A stretch of DNA of 32,350 nucleotides from CAG-390 sp045531455 (lineage in GTDB: Bacteria; Bacillota; Clostridia; Oscillospirales; CAG-272). The notes under the pieces are model-generated. The model made no database searches. It was given only the letters and a program-made list of their open reading frames with translations, and was not told where the DNA came from. Shown here one piece after another: positions 23,553 to 32,346 of the stretch (positions are counted from its first letter, which is position 1; the number at the start of each line of letters is the position of its first letter). A program made the translations under genes and the position numbers. The DNA lies in NCBI GenBank assembly GCA_045531455.1, contig JAZSEA010000022.1, forward strand, positions 1 through 32,350, written 5' to 3'.

Positions 23553-25790
23553 TTATGAATATTTATCGGTTGCCTTGATGGGCTCGCCGGTGATGATCTT
23601 CGCGGCAGACTCCGCGATCTTATCGGTGAAGCTGCGGAGAACGCGGAATTCGCCCTCGCCGCCGTTGACCGTGATCATCGACTGACGCTCGGAGTAGTGA
23701 TAATATCTGTACTCGTAGACAGTCTGCTTACCGTCGGCATCCTTATGGCTCGTCTCGACTCTGATACGAACGTCGTAATCGTCGGGAGTCTTAAGGATCT
23801 CAGCTACCTCTTCATCGGTAAGTCCGTTTACACCGTCGTGTACGCTTCCCTGCTTGGATGCGTAAAGAAGCGCGCTGTAGAGCTTACGGAAGTTCGACAT
23901 ACCGAAGCGGAGATATTCCTTAACGAGTGCGCCGTCAGCGGTCTTGATGCGGATGCTGTCGGCATAGACCCATACCTGATATCCGTCGACCGTGTCGATA
24001 TAGCCCTGAAGGACTACGACCTCCTCGCCGCGTGCGCTGGGAGCATAGTAGCCGCCCGTGATATTGACCTTATCGCCCGCGCTGTTATAAGCCTTGACGG
24101 TCTCGTGGTCGATGACCCACTTGTAGCCCGACTTATCGATTACGGTCAGCTCGGAGACAGCCTCCATCTTATTACCCTCCGAATCGGTGGCAAGGATGGT
24201 CATCTTATCCGATGTGATCGTGCCCTTCTTCTTTGCATCCTCGGAGCAATTCTTGTTGGTTACCGAATCCGAGAGAGAGTTATCGAGCGCGAAGGTATAG
24301 AACTTTCCTCCGAACTCGATCTCGATCTTGGTCGCCCACGCGAGGTTCATCGAGAAGTAGAGATCGTTTACCCAATCGTTCTGAGTATAATTAAGGAAGG
24401 AAAGCTGCGAGCGGTCGACCTCAACGATGATGTCATAGAGGCCCGAGCTCATATATCTCGTTCCCGACTCGGTCTCGGCGCTGATGAGGATCAGATGCTC
24501 GTACTCGCCCTGGAATACGAAGTAGATAACGTATTCGGGATTGTCAAGTCCGTAGGTCTTGAGGTCCTCCTCTTCGATTCCGAGCTTGACAACGCCCTTC
24601 GGCGAGAGAGTGTAGAAGGACTGAAGACACGAGTCGATCGAGCCGTCGTTTGCAACATATCCCGCGGGATAGAGGAGGAAATAGGGCGTGTTCGCGTAGA
24701 AGGTGCCCGTTCTCTCTTCAAGATCCTTGAAGGTGAAGGAAACGATCGGATCGATATCGAGCTTATCAAGCTCCTCGTCGGTAATATTATCGGGGATCGA
24801 GTTAAACTTATCGCCCTCCCAGATGGTGAAGGTATCAACGTCGAAATAGTTGTTCATCTCCATCGGGTAGGTCACGAGAGGCGTGACGAACTGCTCGATC
24901 GGAACGTGAAGCACGCTTTCGATGCTGTCATAGGTCTTGCCGTCGTACATACCGAGCATCGAGCCCTCGATGCTGAAGTTCATTACGTAAACGGCGTCTC
25001 TGTCCGTCAGCTTGACGTAATATCCCGTTCTCGAGGGAACTGCGTCACCGACGTAAACGGTATGCGAATTACCGTTGATGTCCGAAATTCTGTACCAGCA
25101 GGGCTCGTAGTTGTACTCGTTGCCCTCCTCGTCGACTCTGACCTCGGGAGCCAGACCGTACTCGGTGTAGAGTCCGTTTTCGTCCTTGATGGGATCGACG
25201 ATCTTACGTGTCGAGAGCGAATAGCCGCAGGAGACGGCAAGCGAGGAGAACATAACCTGCGAGAAGGGTACTCCCTCGTGGCCCTTGATCTGGAAATCGC
25301 CGTCCTTATCGACGTAGAAGGTATACGCGCCGTGCTCGTTATGGATCTCGAGCTTGTCGATGTCAGCCTGCTTGATCTGCTTGAACATCTGGATACGGTT
25401 TGCTATACCGACCTCCTCGCCCTCCTCGGTGTCAACGACGGAGTATACCTTGTTGACGCCCGTCTCGTGGTTGACCTCAACCTCGGTACCGAGAGCGGTG
25501 ACGTAAATATAAAGATTCTTGCTTGTATCCGCAGAGACCGAAAGCTCGAGCGTGTCGCCGTTTTTGTCGCACATAACGTAGATGCCGTTCTTCTGCTTGA
25601 TGACGTACTCTGTTCCGTCGGCATCCTCAAAATAGATGAGGCTGACGAAATAGTCGACAACGCAGAAGGCGACGATCAGAAGAACGATCACTATCGCAAG
25701 CGCGATGATCCAGTTCCTCTGCATCTTTGCGACGGAGCGGCGGCGACGGAGCTTTACGGGGCTCTCGTTCATTACCTTGCCGTTTGTCAT
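23553..25790 (-). CDS. DUF4340-type membrane-anchored protein of Gld-like ABC system
   Basis: 745 aa. A basic cytoplasmic N-terminus and one membrane helix (about 27-52) are followed by a long extracytoplasmic region. It carries DUF4340-like repeats: the short strands KLEIHNEHGAYTFYVDKDGDFQIKG, EYGLAPEV..., and TYGLDNPEYVIYFVFQGEYEHLILISAETESG, where 'YGLDNPE' is the family's typical phrase. Homologues often accompany ABC exporters of the GldFG type and are thought to be periplasmic or surface partners; the substrate is unknown. Its ATG overlaps the stop of the gldG-like gene (ATGA) and is served by AAGGAG. Last gene of the four-gene operon. Confidence 0.85.
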   Translation of the reverse strand: MTNGKVMNESPVKLRRRRSVAKMQRNWIIALAIVIVLLIVAFCVVDYFVSLIYFEDADGTEYVIKQKNGIYVMCDKNGDTLELSVSADTSKNLYIYVTALGTEVEVNHETGVNKVYSVVDTEEGEEVGIANRIQMFKQIKQADIDKLEIHNEHGAYTFYVDKDGDFQIKGHEGVPFSQVMFSSLAVSCGYSLSTRKIVDPIKDENGLYTEYGLAPEVRVDEEGNEYNYEPCWYRISDINGNSHTVYVGDAVPSRTGYYVKLTDRDAVYVMNFSIEGSMLGMYDGKTYDSIESVLHVPIEQFVTPLVTYPMEMNNYFDVDTFTIWEGDKFNSIPDNITDEELDKLDIDPIVSFTFKDLEERTGTFYANTPYFLLYPAGYVANDGSIDSCLQSFYTLSPKGVVKLGIEEEDLKTYGLDNPEYVIYFVFQGEYEHLILISAETESGTRYMSSGLYDIIVEVDRSQLSFLNYTQNDWVNDLYFSMNLAWATKIEIEFGGKFYTFALDNSLSDSVTNKNCSEDAKKKGTITSDKMTILATDSEGNKMEAVSELTVIDKSGYKWVIDHETVKAYNSAGDKVNITGGYYAPSARGEEVVVLQGYIDTVDGYQVWVYADSIRIKTADGALVKEYLRFGMSNFRKLYSALLYASKQGSVHDGVNGLTDEEVAEILKTPDDYDVRIRVETSHKDADGKQTVYEYRYYHYSERQSMITVNGGEGEFRVLRSFTDKIAESAAKIITGEPIKATDKYS

Positions 25791-27379
25791 CTGTACTTTC
25801 TCCTTACGAGAACGTAAATGCCTGCAGCGGCGGTAACGAGTGTGGGAAGAAGAATGAGGATGATCGTGTATCTGTTAGCCTGAGCGGTGGTCAGAGTCTC
25901 GATATCGGTCGAAGCGAAGGGCTTGAGATCGAGACCGACGGGGATGAACTCGCGTCCGGTCGCGCGGAGTGCGCTGAGCATCAGGTCTGTGTTACCGTAG
26001 GTGTTCGAAAGAAGGAGGGTGCTCGAGAGGAAATCTGTCGAGCCGCACGCGAGAACGTAGGAGTAGTCCTCGTTCTGATTGTCGACCATTCTCGACTCAC
26101 GGCTGAGGGTCATAATTCTGAAGGGATCGGTTTCGGTAGCCTTGTCTACAACGCTTGTGTCAACAACTGCGTTTGCGGTCGTGGGAGCAAGGAAAACGTC
26201 ATACATTGCGCGCGAAACGCCGTCCTTATAGTATGCGCCGTAGCTGAACTTATAATTGGTATCCTCCTCGTCCTCGTACCAAGCCTCGGAATAGGTATCG
26301 GAATAGGAGATACCCATCGCGTTCTTGAAGATGACCTTGGGAGGATAGGTGGTACGCATATCGCTGTGGAGCGATGCTCCGAGACCGTAGGTCGCGTAGC
26401 TTCCGACGATGGTCATACCGTCCTCGGTAAGCGAATTCTGATAGTCGCGGATGGTGGTTCCCTGGGTGATACCGAGATTGTCGGTATGGCGGTCAAACTT
26501 GATTCCCCACTCCTCGAGGTACTCCTCGAGATTGGGAAGAACGGGAGTTGTCGGGTTCATAAATACCATAAGCGCGTTGGTGCCGTCGAGGAAGCGGTCG
26601 AGCTTCTCGATCTCGGAGATATTCGAAACGCCGTCCTTAACGAGGAAGTCATCCTGCGGATCGTAGATCATAATAAGGCGGCAATCCTCGGGGATATCCT
26701 GATGCGCGAGGTCAAGAAGCTGTACCTCGTAACCGCCGTCCTCAAGAAGCTGGACGATGTACTGGGTCTCCGCAAGTGCGCCCTCGGTCATAAAGGGCTC
26801 GCCGTGGTTGACGGTGATGCAGGCGATGGGAGACTCTGCCTGAGTAACCGCGAGGATACCCGAGACGATCTTCTTTTCGCCGTTGTATGCCCAGGGAGTT
26901 GTCGAGGTCGCATCGTTGAAGGTGAACATCGACTTGATCCTGTAGACGCGGAATTCGGTTCCCGAGTGGATGATGATATCGCTCGCGTAGATCGCGTCCT
27001 TCGAATTATTCTTGAATTTGTTGACCGCGGAGGGCTCGCGCCAGATGTTTACCGTGTCAACGTGAACGTAATCGTTCTTCTCGGCAAGACCGAGAGCGGT
27101 CTTGTATACCATCTTGCTGTAGTAATCAGCCTCGAGATTATCGGGGTCGTCACAGAAGAGGATGTGAACATCCTTATCGACGTTCTCGATCGCCTGAACG
27201 GCAACGTCGGACAGGGTGTAGATCTCGTCGCGGGTAAGGTCGGTGTACCAGAGGTACTTGTCCGCGAGGAGCTTGAAAACTCCGTTGAGGAGCATTACAG
27301 CCGCGATGATAACGCAGGTCATAACGATCGAAAGGCTTCCGTACTTGAACTTACGGGAGGAGAAAGCAGAATTCTTCAT
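25787..27379 (-). CDS. GldG-like ABC transporter auxiliary protein
   Basis: 530 aa from ATG. A GTG five codons upstream is in frame, but GAGG sits 9 nt before the ATG, so the ATG is preferred. One N-terminal membrane helix (about 15-40) is followed by a large extracytoplasmic domain with YTDLTRDEIYTLSDVAVQAIENVDKDVHILFC, IACITVNHGEPFM and a glutamine-amidotransferase-like fold region (ACITVNHGEPF...QLLEDGGYEVQLLDL...IPEDCRLIMIYDPQDDF) typical of GldG/ABC_transp_aux proteins. A C-terminal membrane helix (about 505-525) ends VRRKYR. In Bacteroidota GldG works with GldF and GldA in gliding; in Clostridia such systems have no proven role. Third gene of the operon. Confidence 0.87.
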   Translation of the reverse strand: MKNSAFSSRKFKYGSLSIVMTCVIIAAVMLLNGVFKLLADKYLWYTDLTRDEIYTLSDVAVQAIENVDKDVHILFCDDPDNLEADYYSKMVYKTALGLAEKNDYVHVDTVNIWREPSAVNKFKNNSKDAIYASDIIIHSGTEFRVYRIKSMFTFNDATSTTPWAYNGEKKIVSGILAVTQAESPIACITVNHGEPFMTEGALAETQYIVQLLEDGGYEVQLLDLAHQDIPEDCRLIMIYDPQDDFLVKDGVSNISEIEKLDRFLDGTNALMVFMNPTTPVLPNLEEYLEEWGIKFDRHTDNLGITQGTTIRDYQNSLTEDGMTIVGSYATYGLGASLHSDMRTTYPPKVIFKNAMGISYSDTYSEAWYEDEEDTNYKFSYGAYYKDGVSRAMYDVFLAPTTANAVVDTSVVDKATETDPFRIMTLSRESRMVDNQNEDYSYVLACGSTDFLSSTLLLSNTYGNTDLMLSALRATGREFIPVGLDLKPFASTDIETLTTAQANRYTIILILLPTLVTAAAGIYVLVRRKYR

Positions 27380-27400
27380 TTCAATGATCCTCACTTTCTC

Positions 27401-28168
27401 TTAAGCCCAACGGCGACGCTCATATACGCGCACCGTCAGATAAATTGCGATAAAGGTCACCGATACGTAGTAAAGCAGAGCCGACCAATCGAGGATTCCG
27501 TACTGGAAGTTCGAGAAGCGCGAAACGATGCTTACCCAGTCGATGCAGTAGCGAATGACGTAGTTGTTGATAAGTCTTGTGCCCTCTTCCTCGCTGCCGA
27601 CGTTGTTGAGCATATTGAGGATGAGCATAACGGCGAGGACCGCGATGGTAACGACCGCCGCGGAGAGCTGGTTCTCGGTCATAGAGGAAACGAGGATGCC
27701 GATCGCGATGAATACCGCGCCGACGAGAAGCACGCCGATAAGAGAGCCGATGATCTCGGGGGTAACCGGACCGATGGTCTCGCCGTCAGCGGCTGCGGTT
27801 TCCTGCTTACCGATAACGTAAAGGGGAATGAGATTGATGCAGGATACCGCGAGGCAGCCGCCAAAGATCGACATTGCCGCGAGGAACTTGCCCATAACCA
27901 TACCCGTGATCGAAATGGGCGCGGTCAGGAGCATCTGCTCTGTTCTCATCTTGCGCTCCTCGGAAAAGGTTCTCATCGTGAGAAGCGGGATGATGATGAT
28001 CATACTGAGTATGAGCCAATAGTAATAGGATGCGGTGCTGTAGGTATTGCTCTGGAGAGTGGTATAGCAGCAGAGACCTGCCGAAAGAGCCAGAAATACT
28101 CCGATAAACACATATCCCACCGGGTTGATGAAATATGAACGCATCTCCTTCTTATAAATTGCAAGCAT
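27401..28168 (-). CDS. ABC-2 type permease (GldF/NosY-like)
   Basis: 255 aa with six membrane helices. It begins MLAIYKKEMRSYFINPVGYVFIGVF, the standard opening of GldF-type permeases, followed by LLTMRTFSEERKMRTEQMLLTAPISITGMVMGKFLAA, the conserved coupling segment. It ends YERRRWA. It pairs with the ATPase encoded just upstream (20 nt) and the GldG-like protein downstream (21 nt). Probably forms a homodimeric membrane channel or a tension-driven device; the substrate is unknown. Confidence 0.9.
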   Translation of the reverse strand: MLAIYKKEMRSYFINPVGYVFIGVFLALSAGLCCYTTLQSNTYSTASYYYWLILSMIIIIPLLTMRTFSEERKMRTEQMLLTAPISITGMVMGKFLAAMSIFGGCLAVSCINLIPLYVIGKQETAAADGETIGPVTPEIIGSLIGVLLVGAVFIAIGILVSSMTENQLSAAVVTIAVLAVMLILNMLNNVGSEEEGTRLINNYVIRYCIDWVSIVSRFSNFQYGILDWSALLYYVSVTFIAIYLTVRVYERRRWA

Positions 28169-28188
28169 TGCGTAGAGTTTCCTTTCTA

Positions 28189-29337
28189 TTATTTCTTCTC
28201 TTCGGTCTTCTCTTCGGAAGCAAAGGTATCTTCCTTGATCGAATGATCCTCGTAGTACTCGGAGTCCGAAGTCTCTTCGTCAAAGGAAGCGTTTTCCTGC
28301 TCCTTGACCGTCTTTGTTACGATGCCGGCGGCGACTTCCTTTTCCTCAGCCGCGCGTACACCCTCGTAACGGGTCTTCTTCTTGGTCTTCTGTGCGCCCT
28401 CGGGTGCAGTCTTGTCGACAACGGCAATGAAGATGTCCTCGATGCTCATGCCGAGTGCCTCCATACCGATGAGGGGCCACTTTCTCTCCGCGAGAGCCCA
28501 GAAGAGCTTCTTACGGATGTCGATGCCGACCTCGCTCTCGATCATATAAGTATAAGCGTCGCCGTCGCGAGCCGCAAGGACCTCGGCATAGCAGATGCCG
28601 GGAAGATTACGGAGCATTGCAAGAACGTCGCGCTGAGGACCGCTGATCTTGACGTTGAAGCGGCGGGTATTTTCGACAGCACGCGAGATATTCTCGGTCA
28701 GCTCGTCGGCCACGATCTTACCCTTGTTGATGATAACGATCCTGTCGCAGACCGCCTGTACCTCCTGCAGGATATGCGTGGAGAGGATGACGGTGTGCTC
28801 CTTACCGAGGGTACGGATAAGATTTCTGATCTCGATGATCTGCTTGGGGTCGAGACCGATGGTGGGCTCGTCAAAGATGATGACGGGAGGGTTGCCGACG
28901 AGTGCCTGCGCGATGCCGACACGCTGCTTGTAGCCCTTCGAGAGGTTCTTGAGCATTCTCTTGTAAACGTCCGTGATCTTGACGACCTCGCAGATCTCGC
29001 GGAGGTGCTTCTCCTTGTTGAGCTTGCAGTTCTTGAGATCGTAAGCAAAGGAGAGATACTCTTCAACAGTCATATCGGGATAGAGGGGAGGCTGCTCGGG
29101 CAGGTAGCCGATCAGTCTCTTTGCATTCAGCGGGTCGTCGAGAATATCAACGCCGCCGATCTTGATCGAGCCCGAGGTGGAGGAGAGATAGCCCGTGATC
29201 ATATTCATGGTCGTACTCTTGCCCGCGCCGTTGGGACCGAGGAATCCGAGAACCTCGCCCTTAGCAACCTCAAAGCTGATATCGTCCACGGCTGTAAAAT
29301 TACCGTAGTTCTTCACCAGGTGAGAAATTTTAATCAT
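28189..29337 (-). CDS. ABC transporter ATPase (GldA/CcmA-like) with charged C-terminal tail
   Basis: 382 aa from the ATG of MIKISHLVKNYG; AAAGGA lies about 9 nt upstream, so the in-frame extension of 19 codons is rejected. Walker A GPNGAGKST (34-42), Q-loop at 82, signature LSKGYKQR (132-139), Walker B VIIFDEP (152-158), D-loop and H-loop His188 are all present. After a GldA-like accessory domain (about 220-305) comes a tail of about 75 residues that is rich in Lys and Glu and ends EEKTEEKK, predicted disordered; most relatives stop near 300-310. First gene of the Gld-like operon. Confidence 0.93.
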   Translation of the reverse strand: MIKISHLVKNYGNFTAVDDISFEVAKGEVLGFLGPNGAGKSTTMNMITGYLSSTSGSIKIGGVDILDDPLNAKRLIGYLPEQPPLYPDMTVEEYLSFAYDLKNCKLNKEKHLREICEVVKITDVYKRMLKNLSKGYKQRVGIAQALVGNPPVIIFDEPTIGLDPKQIIEIRNLIRTLGKEHTVILSTHILQEVQAVCDRIVIINKGKIVADELTENISRAVENTRRFNVKISGPQRDVLAMLRNLPGICYAEVLAARDGDAYTYMIESEVGIDIRKKLFWALAERKWPLIGMEALGMSIEDIFIAVVDKTAPEGAQKTKKKTRYEGVRAAEEKEVAAGIVTKTVKEQENASFDEETSDSEYYEDHSIKEDTFASEEKTEEKK

Positions 29338-29744
29338 TTCGGTGATCCTTTCAGTTTCCTTCCGATTATCATTATAATAATCGCATTTTAACACATCGTA
29401 TAGTATATCATAAATATATTAATTGTATATGAACATTACACAAAATCAAGATCATTTAAGGTGAAAAGTTGGTGATCTTTGTGTGATTTCTACATATTTT
29501 TATAATTGTTCGATGAGTTTGTGCATTTTTCTCGATCTGCATCTTTATCAGCGAAGCACTGCTGGTCATAAAGTGCGTTATGCGGAAAACCCGACAAACA
29601 GATGCGCAATCACAAACTCCCCTTCCCTGTTCAAGGGAAGGGGACGGGGGGTGGGTCCCTATTGAAGGCGCGCGATTTTTGCCATCCGTATAAAGACAAT
29701 TATTGCTATGCAGTGCAACCGAAACAGCTACACAAAATAATAAT
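29338..29744. other. Intergenic region without a supported gene
   Basis: It holds the divergent promoter space between the ABC operon and the redox genes. On the minus strand a weak TATACA-16 nt-TATACT pair (29402-29429) is a possible ABC promoter, and CGATTAT/ATAATCG forms a small hairpin in the leader. A perfect inverted repeat CCCCTTCCC-tgttcaa-GGGAAGGGG (29619-29643) followed by GACGGGGGGTGGG has the look of a dispersed genomic repeat. A 60-codon open frame across it is not convincing. Confidence 0.55.
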
Positions 29745-29773
29745 TTGACTTTTTGCGCGATATATGGTATAAT
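29745..29773 (+). promoter_or_regulatory. Sigma-A promoter for the redox gene pair
   Basis: TTGACT (29745-29750), 17-nt spacer, TATAAT (29768-29773), 43 nt before the ATG. Confidence 0.85.
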
Positions 29774-29816
29774 ATAATGAATTATTATGTTATCGTTTCC
29801 GGAAGGAGTTTTTCAA

Positions 29817-30578
29817 ATGGATGAGAAAAAGCGTCGGCTTATACATACCGTGTGCGGATGCCTGATCTGCGCCGCGCTGGTCGCGGCGGCGGTCTGTCTG
29901 ATAATTTCCGCTTACACGATCTACAAATCGGGCGACTCGCCCTACACCCCCGAAAGCATCGGCGCGGAATACTCGAAGATCGCAATTCCGCTCTGGATCG
30001 CGATCGGCTCGATTTTCGCGGGAATTCTACTCAATGTCGCGTTGCCTTTACCAAAAAACAAGAATAAAGCACTCAAAGATCCCTTTATCAAGCTTCGTAT
30101 CCTTCAAAAGAAGCTCCCCGCGGACGTTCTCCACGACGGCATCGCCCGTCAGCGCAGCCTCCGCAGGATCTATCGCGCTGTCTGTGCCATCCTCTGCGCT
30201 GTCGCGTTCATACCCGCGATCATCACGCTTTGCGACTACGATTCCTTCACGGTTGATAACCTTACCCCCGCGCTTCTCCGAGTCGTAACCATGCTCGCGA
30301 TCGGCGCGATCATCTCGGGCGTTCTCCTTTTCATCCTTTCCATACTCGAGAACAAGAGTGCCGAGCGAGAAATCGAATGGACAAAAGTTGCTATTTCTTC
30401 AAGCAAAAAAACTGAAGAAAAAGCTCCGAAAAATAATGAAAACAAGATAAAGATCGCACGTCTCATCCTCATTGGAGTCGCGTGTGCCCTCATCGTCATC
30501 GGGCTCACTCAGGACGGTTTTTACGACGTTCTGCAAAAGGCGATACGCATTTGCACCGAGTGCATCGGTCTCGGTTAA
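29817..30578 (+). CDS. Membrane protein with C-terminal CD1871A-type CXXC domain
   Basis: 253 aa from the ATG of MDEKKRRL; the GGAAGGAG site 8 nt upstream rejects a start ten codons earlier. Membrane helices lie at about 10-35, 55-75, 125-145, 155-178 and 215-232. A charged cytoplasmic stretch (EKSA...KKTEEKAPKNNENK) separates the first four from the last. The C-terminal 40 residues (ending LQKAIRICTECIGLG) match the short CD1871A family, whose members are normally free-standing proteins of about 45-60 residues with a CxxC next to a membrane helix, found beside a 4Fe-4S/thioredoxin gene. Here the domain is fused to a four-helix membrane protein. The ECIGLG tail probably faces outside and could exchange electrons with the thioredoxin encoded next (12 nt downstream). 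Confidence 0.82.
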   Translation: MDEKKRRLIHTVCGCLICAALVAAAVCLIISAYTIYKSGDSPYTPESIGAEYSKIAIPLWIAIGSIFAGILLNVALPLPKNKNKALKDPFIKLRILQKKLPADVLHDGIARQRSLRRIYRAVCAILCAVAFIPAIITLCDYDSFTVDNLTPALLRVVTMLAIGAIISGVLLFILSILENKSAEREIEWTKVAISSSKKTEEKAPKNNENKIKIARLILIGVACALIVIGLTQDGFYDVLQKAIRICTECIGLG

Positions 30579-30590
30579 GGAGGTAGCATT

Positions 30591-32042
30591 ATGAAAATAA
30601 AAGAATGGTTCGCCTCGCACAAGCCGACGAAGCGCCGCCTCATCCAGCTCTACGCCGCCCTTCTCTTCAACGCGAATCTCAAGGGCTTTGGCAACGGACG
30701 AATTTATCAAGGTCCCTTAAAGGGCATCTGCGCGCCCGGCATCAACTGCTATTCCTGCCCCGCGGCATCTGCGGCTTGCCCCCTCGGCTCTCTCCAGAAT
30801 GCGCTGACGGCGGCAAACAAGTCGATCCCCTACTATATGGTCGGAATAATCCTCCTCTACGCGCTCCTTTTCGGACGCTGGATCTGCGGTTTCCTCTGCC
30901 CCTTCGGGCTCATCCAGGATCTTCTTTATAAGATCAAGACCCCGAAGATCAAGAAAAATCGCTTCACGAAGATACTTTCGAAGCTGAAATACGTCATCCT
31001 TGCCGTTTTCGTCTTCGCACTTCCGCTCATTTATGCTTTCCGCGAGTTCGTCCTCCCCGCATTCTGCAAGTACATATGCCCCGCGGGCACGCTCGAGGGC
31101 GCGGTCGGACTCCTCTCCAACGAAAACAACGAGAATATGTTCTCGATGCTCGGCCCGCTCTTCACCTGGAAATTCTTCCTCCTTGTCGTATTCATCACGG
31201 GCGCGGTCTTCATCTACCGCTTTTTCTGCCGTTTCTTCTGTCCGCTCGGACTCATCTACGGTCTATTCAACAAGATCTCCTTCATCGGAGTTTCTGTTGA
31301 CAATGCCAAATGCATCGAATGCGGACGCTGCCTTTCGGTCTGTAAAATGGATATTTCAAAGGTCGGCGACACAGAATGTATTCAATGCGGCGACTGTATT
31401 TCCGAGTGTCCGACCTCCGCGATCTACCGCAGAGGTCCGCGCTTCCTGATCGATCCGGGTACCCCGGACGGCACCGTGAACGAAAAGACCGCGAAGAAAA
31501 ACAGGATCGGTAAGCGGATCGTCGCCGCGCTCCTCGCAGTTATTCTTGTCGGCGCGCTCGTTTACTACAACTTCATCGATAAGGCTCCCGAGGCTGTGAC
31601 GGGTGCCGAGGTCGGACAGATGTGTCCCTCCGAGGAGATCCCGCTTTACAATTCGGATCAGACCTTCGGCTTCAGCGTGACGACGACGAACAGCCGTGTC
31701 CGCGTTATCAACTTCTGGGGCACCTGGTGCGGTCCCTGCGTTGCCGAGCTTCCGCACTTTGACGAGCTTGCAAGCGAATATGAGGGCGAAGCCGTCTTCA
31801 TCGCGATCCACTCGAGCTACGCGGCAAACACCGCCTCGGACTACGTTCTTGAGAATTACGCAGACTCGAAGATGCTCTTCGGTCAGGGAGACGAGACAGA
31901 CTCCTACTTCTACGCCCTCGGCGGCGGCGACACCTGGCCGATGACGGTCGTGCTCGACGCGGACGGAATCATCACCGCGCGCTTTGACGGATCAGTGGAT
32001 TATGAGACGCTGAGGGCGGCGATTGAAGATGCACTTGATTAA
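30591..32042 (+). CDS. Polyferredoxin (NapH-like) fused to TlpA-like thioredoxin
   Basis: 483 aa. An N-terminal membrane electron-transfer module (1-about 255) has four to five helices and paired Cys motifs typical of NapH/YccM proteins: CYSCPAASAACPLG, CGFLCPFGLI, CKYICPAGTLEG and CRFFCPLGLIYG. Two 4Fe-4S ferredoxin motifs follow at about 240-285 (CIECGRCLSVCKMD and CIQCGDCISECPTS). After another membrane helix (about 307-325) comes an extracytoplasmic TlpA/ResA-like thioredoxin (about 340-483) with the active site WGTWCGPC and the cis-proline region TWPMTVV. The single chain could carry electrons from a cytoplasmic donor across the membrane to a thioredoxin. The ATG follows GGAGG. The pair makes a predicted disulfide-reducing module. 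Confidence 0.92.
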   Translation: MKIKEWFASHKPTKRRLIQLYAALLFNANLKGFGNGRIYQGPLKGICAPGINCYSCPAASAACPLGSLQNALTAANKSIPYYMVGIILLYALLFGRWICGFLCPFGLIQDLLYKIKTPKIKKNRFTKILSKLKYVILAVFVFALPLIYAFREFVLPAFCKYICPAGTLEGAVGLLSNENNENMFSMLGPLFTWKFFLLVVFITGAVFIYRFFCRFFCPLGLIYGLFNKISFIGVSVDNAKCIECGRCLSVCKMDISKVGDTECIQCGDCISECPTSAIYRRGPRFLIDPGTPDGTVNEKTAKKNRIGKRIVAALLAVILVGALVYYNFIDKAPEAVTGAEVGQMCPSEEIPLYNSDQTFGFSVTTTNSRVRVINFWGTWCGPCVAELPHFDELASEYEGEAVFIAIHSSYAANTASDYVLENYADSKMLFGQGDETDSYFYALGGGDTWPMTVVLDADGIITARFDGSVDYETLRAAIEDALD

Positions 32043-32045
32043 TTA

Positions 32046-32161
32046 TCGCGGCGTTGCCGCGAATGATGATCCGCTACGCGGAATGATAGTCGGCTTCACC
32101 GAATGATGATTTGCCTGCGGCAAAATGAAGGTTAATTTCCTCGCAGAAATGCGAGCAAATT
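32046..32161. repeat. Array of short hairpins with AATGATGAT spacers
   Basis: Four hairpins at 20-24 nt intervals: TCGCGGC-gtt-GCCGCGA (32046), TCCGC-tac-GCGGA (32070), TCGG-cttca-CCGA (32090), TTTGCC-tgc-GGCAAA (32110), separated by AATGATGAT-type spacers. A fifth, 10-bp with one mismatch, spans 32136-32159. Stems differ but pair; spacers are nearly constant. The second hairpin is also found at 8706-8720. No gene is seen in 32043-32350. Confidence 0.8.
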
Positions 32162-32194
32162 TTCATTTTATCAAAAAAGTGGGAAAGTTTTGCC

Positions 32195-32346
32195 CCACCT
32201 TTTTTCAAAAGGTGGCGCAGTCAAGGGCGCGGAGCCCTTGCCGCACTCCGCAGAGTGCGGAACTCTCCTTGCGCTTCAAACAGACTGCGCCCCCGCAGGC
32301 TGTTTGGAAGGAGTAAAACCGCCCCTTACGGGCGGTTTTACTCCTT
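32195..32346. repeat. Cluster of strong inverted repeats downstream of redox genes
   Basis: CCACCTTTT-ttc-AAAAGGTGG (32195-32215), CAAGGGC/GCCCTTG (about 32221-32239), CCGCACTC-cgca-GAGTGCGG (about 32242-32261) and a perfect 17-bp stem (32308-32324 with 32330-32346, loop CTTAC). The last may be a bidirectional terminator, but it lacks a clean U-tract. Function beyond possible termination is unknown. Confidence 0.7.

Noticed and set aside
25727..28138. Long open frame (803 codons) on the plus strand opposite the gldG-like and permease genes, and similar long frames at 23697-25817, 5513-7129, 9183-10367 and 692-1846
   Set aside because: They mirror well-supported genes on the other strand, have no ribosome sites or recognisable domains, and arise because G/C-ending codons leave few stops on the opposite strand.
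29483..29665. 60-codon open frame
   Set aside because: No ribosome site or promoter in the right place, and its end is the translation of a G-rich inverted repeat.
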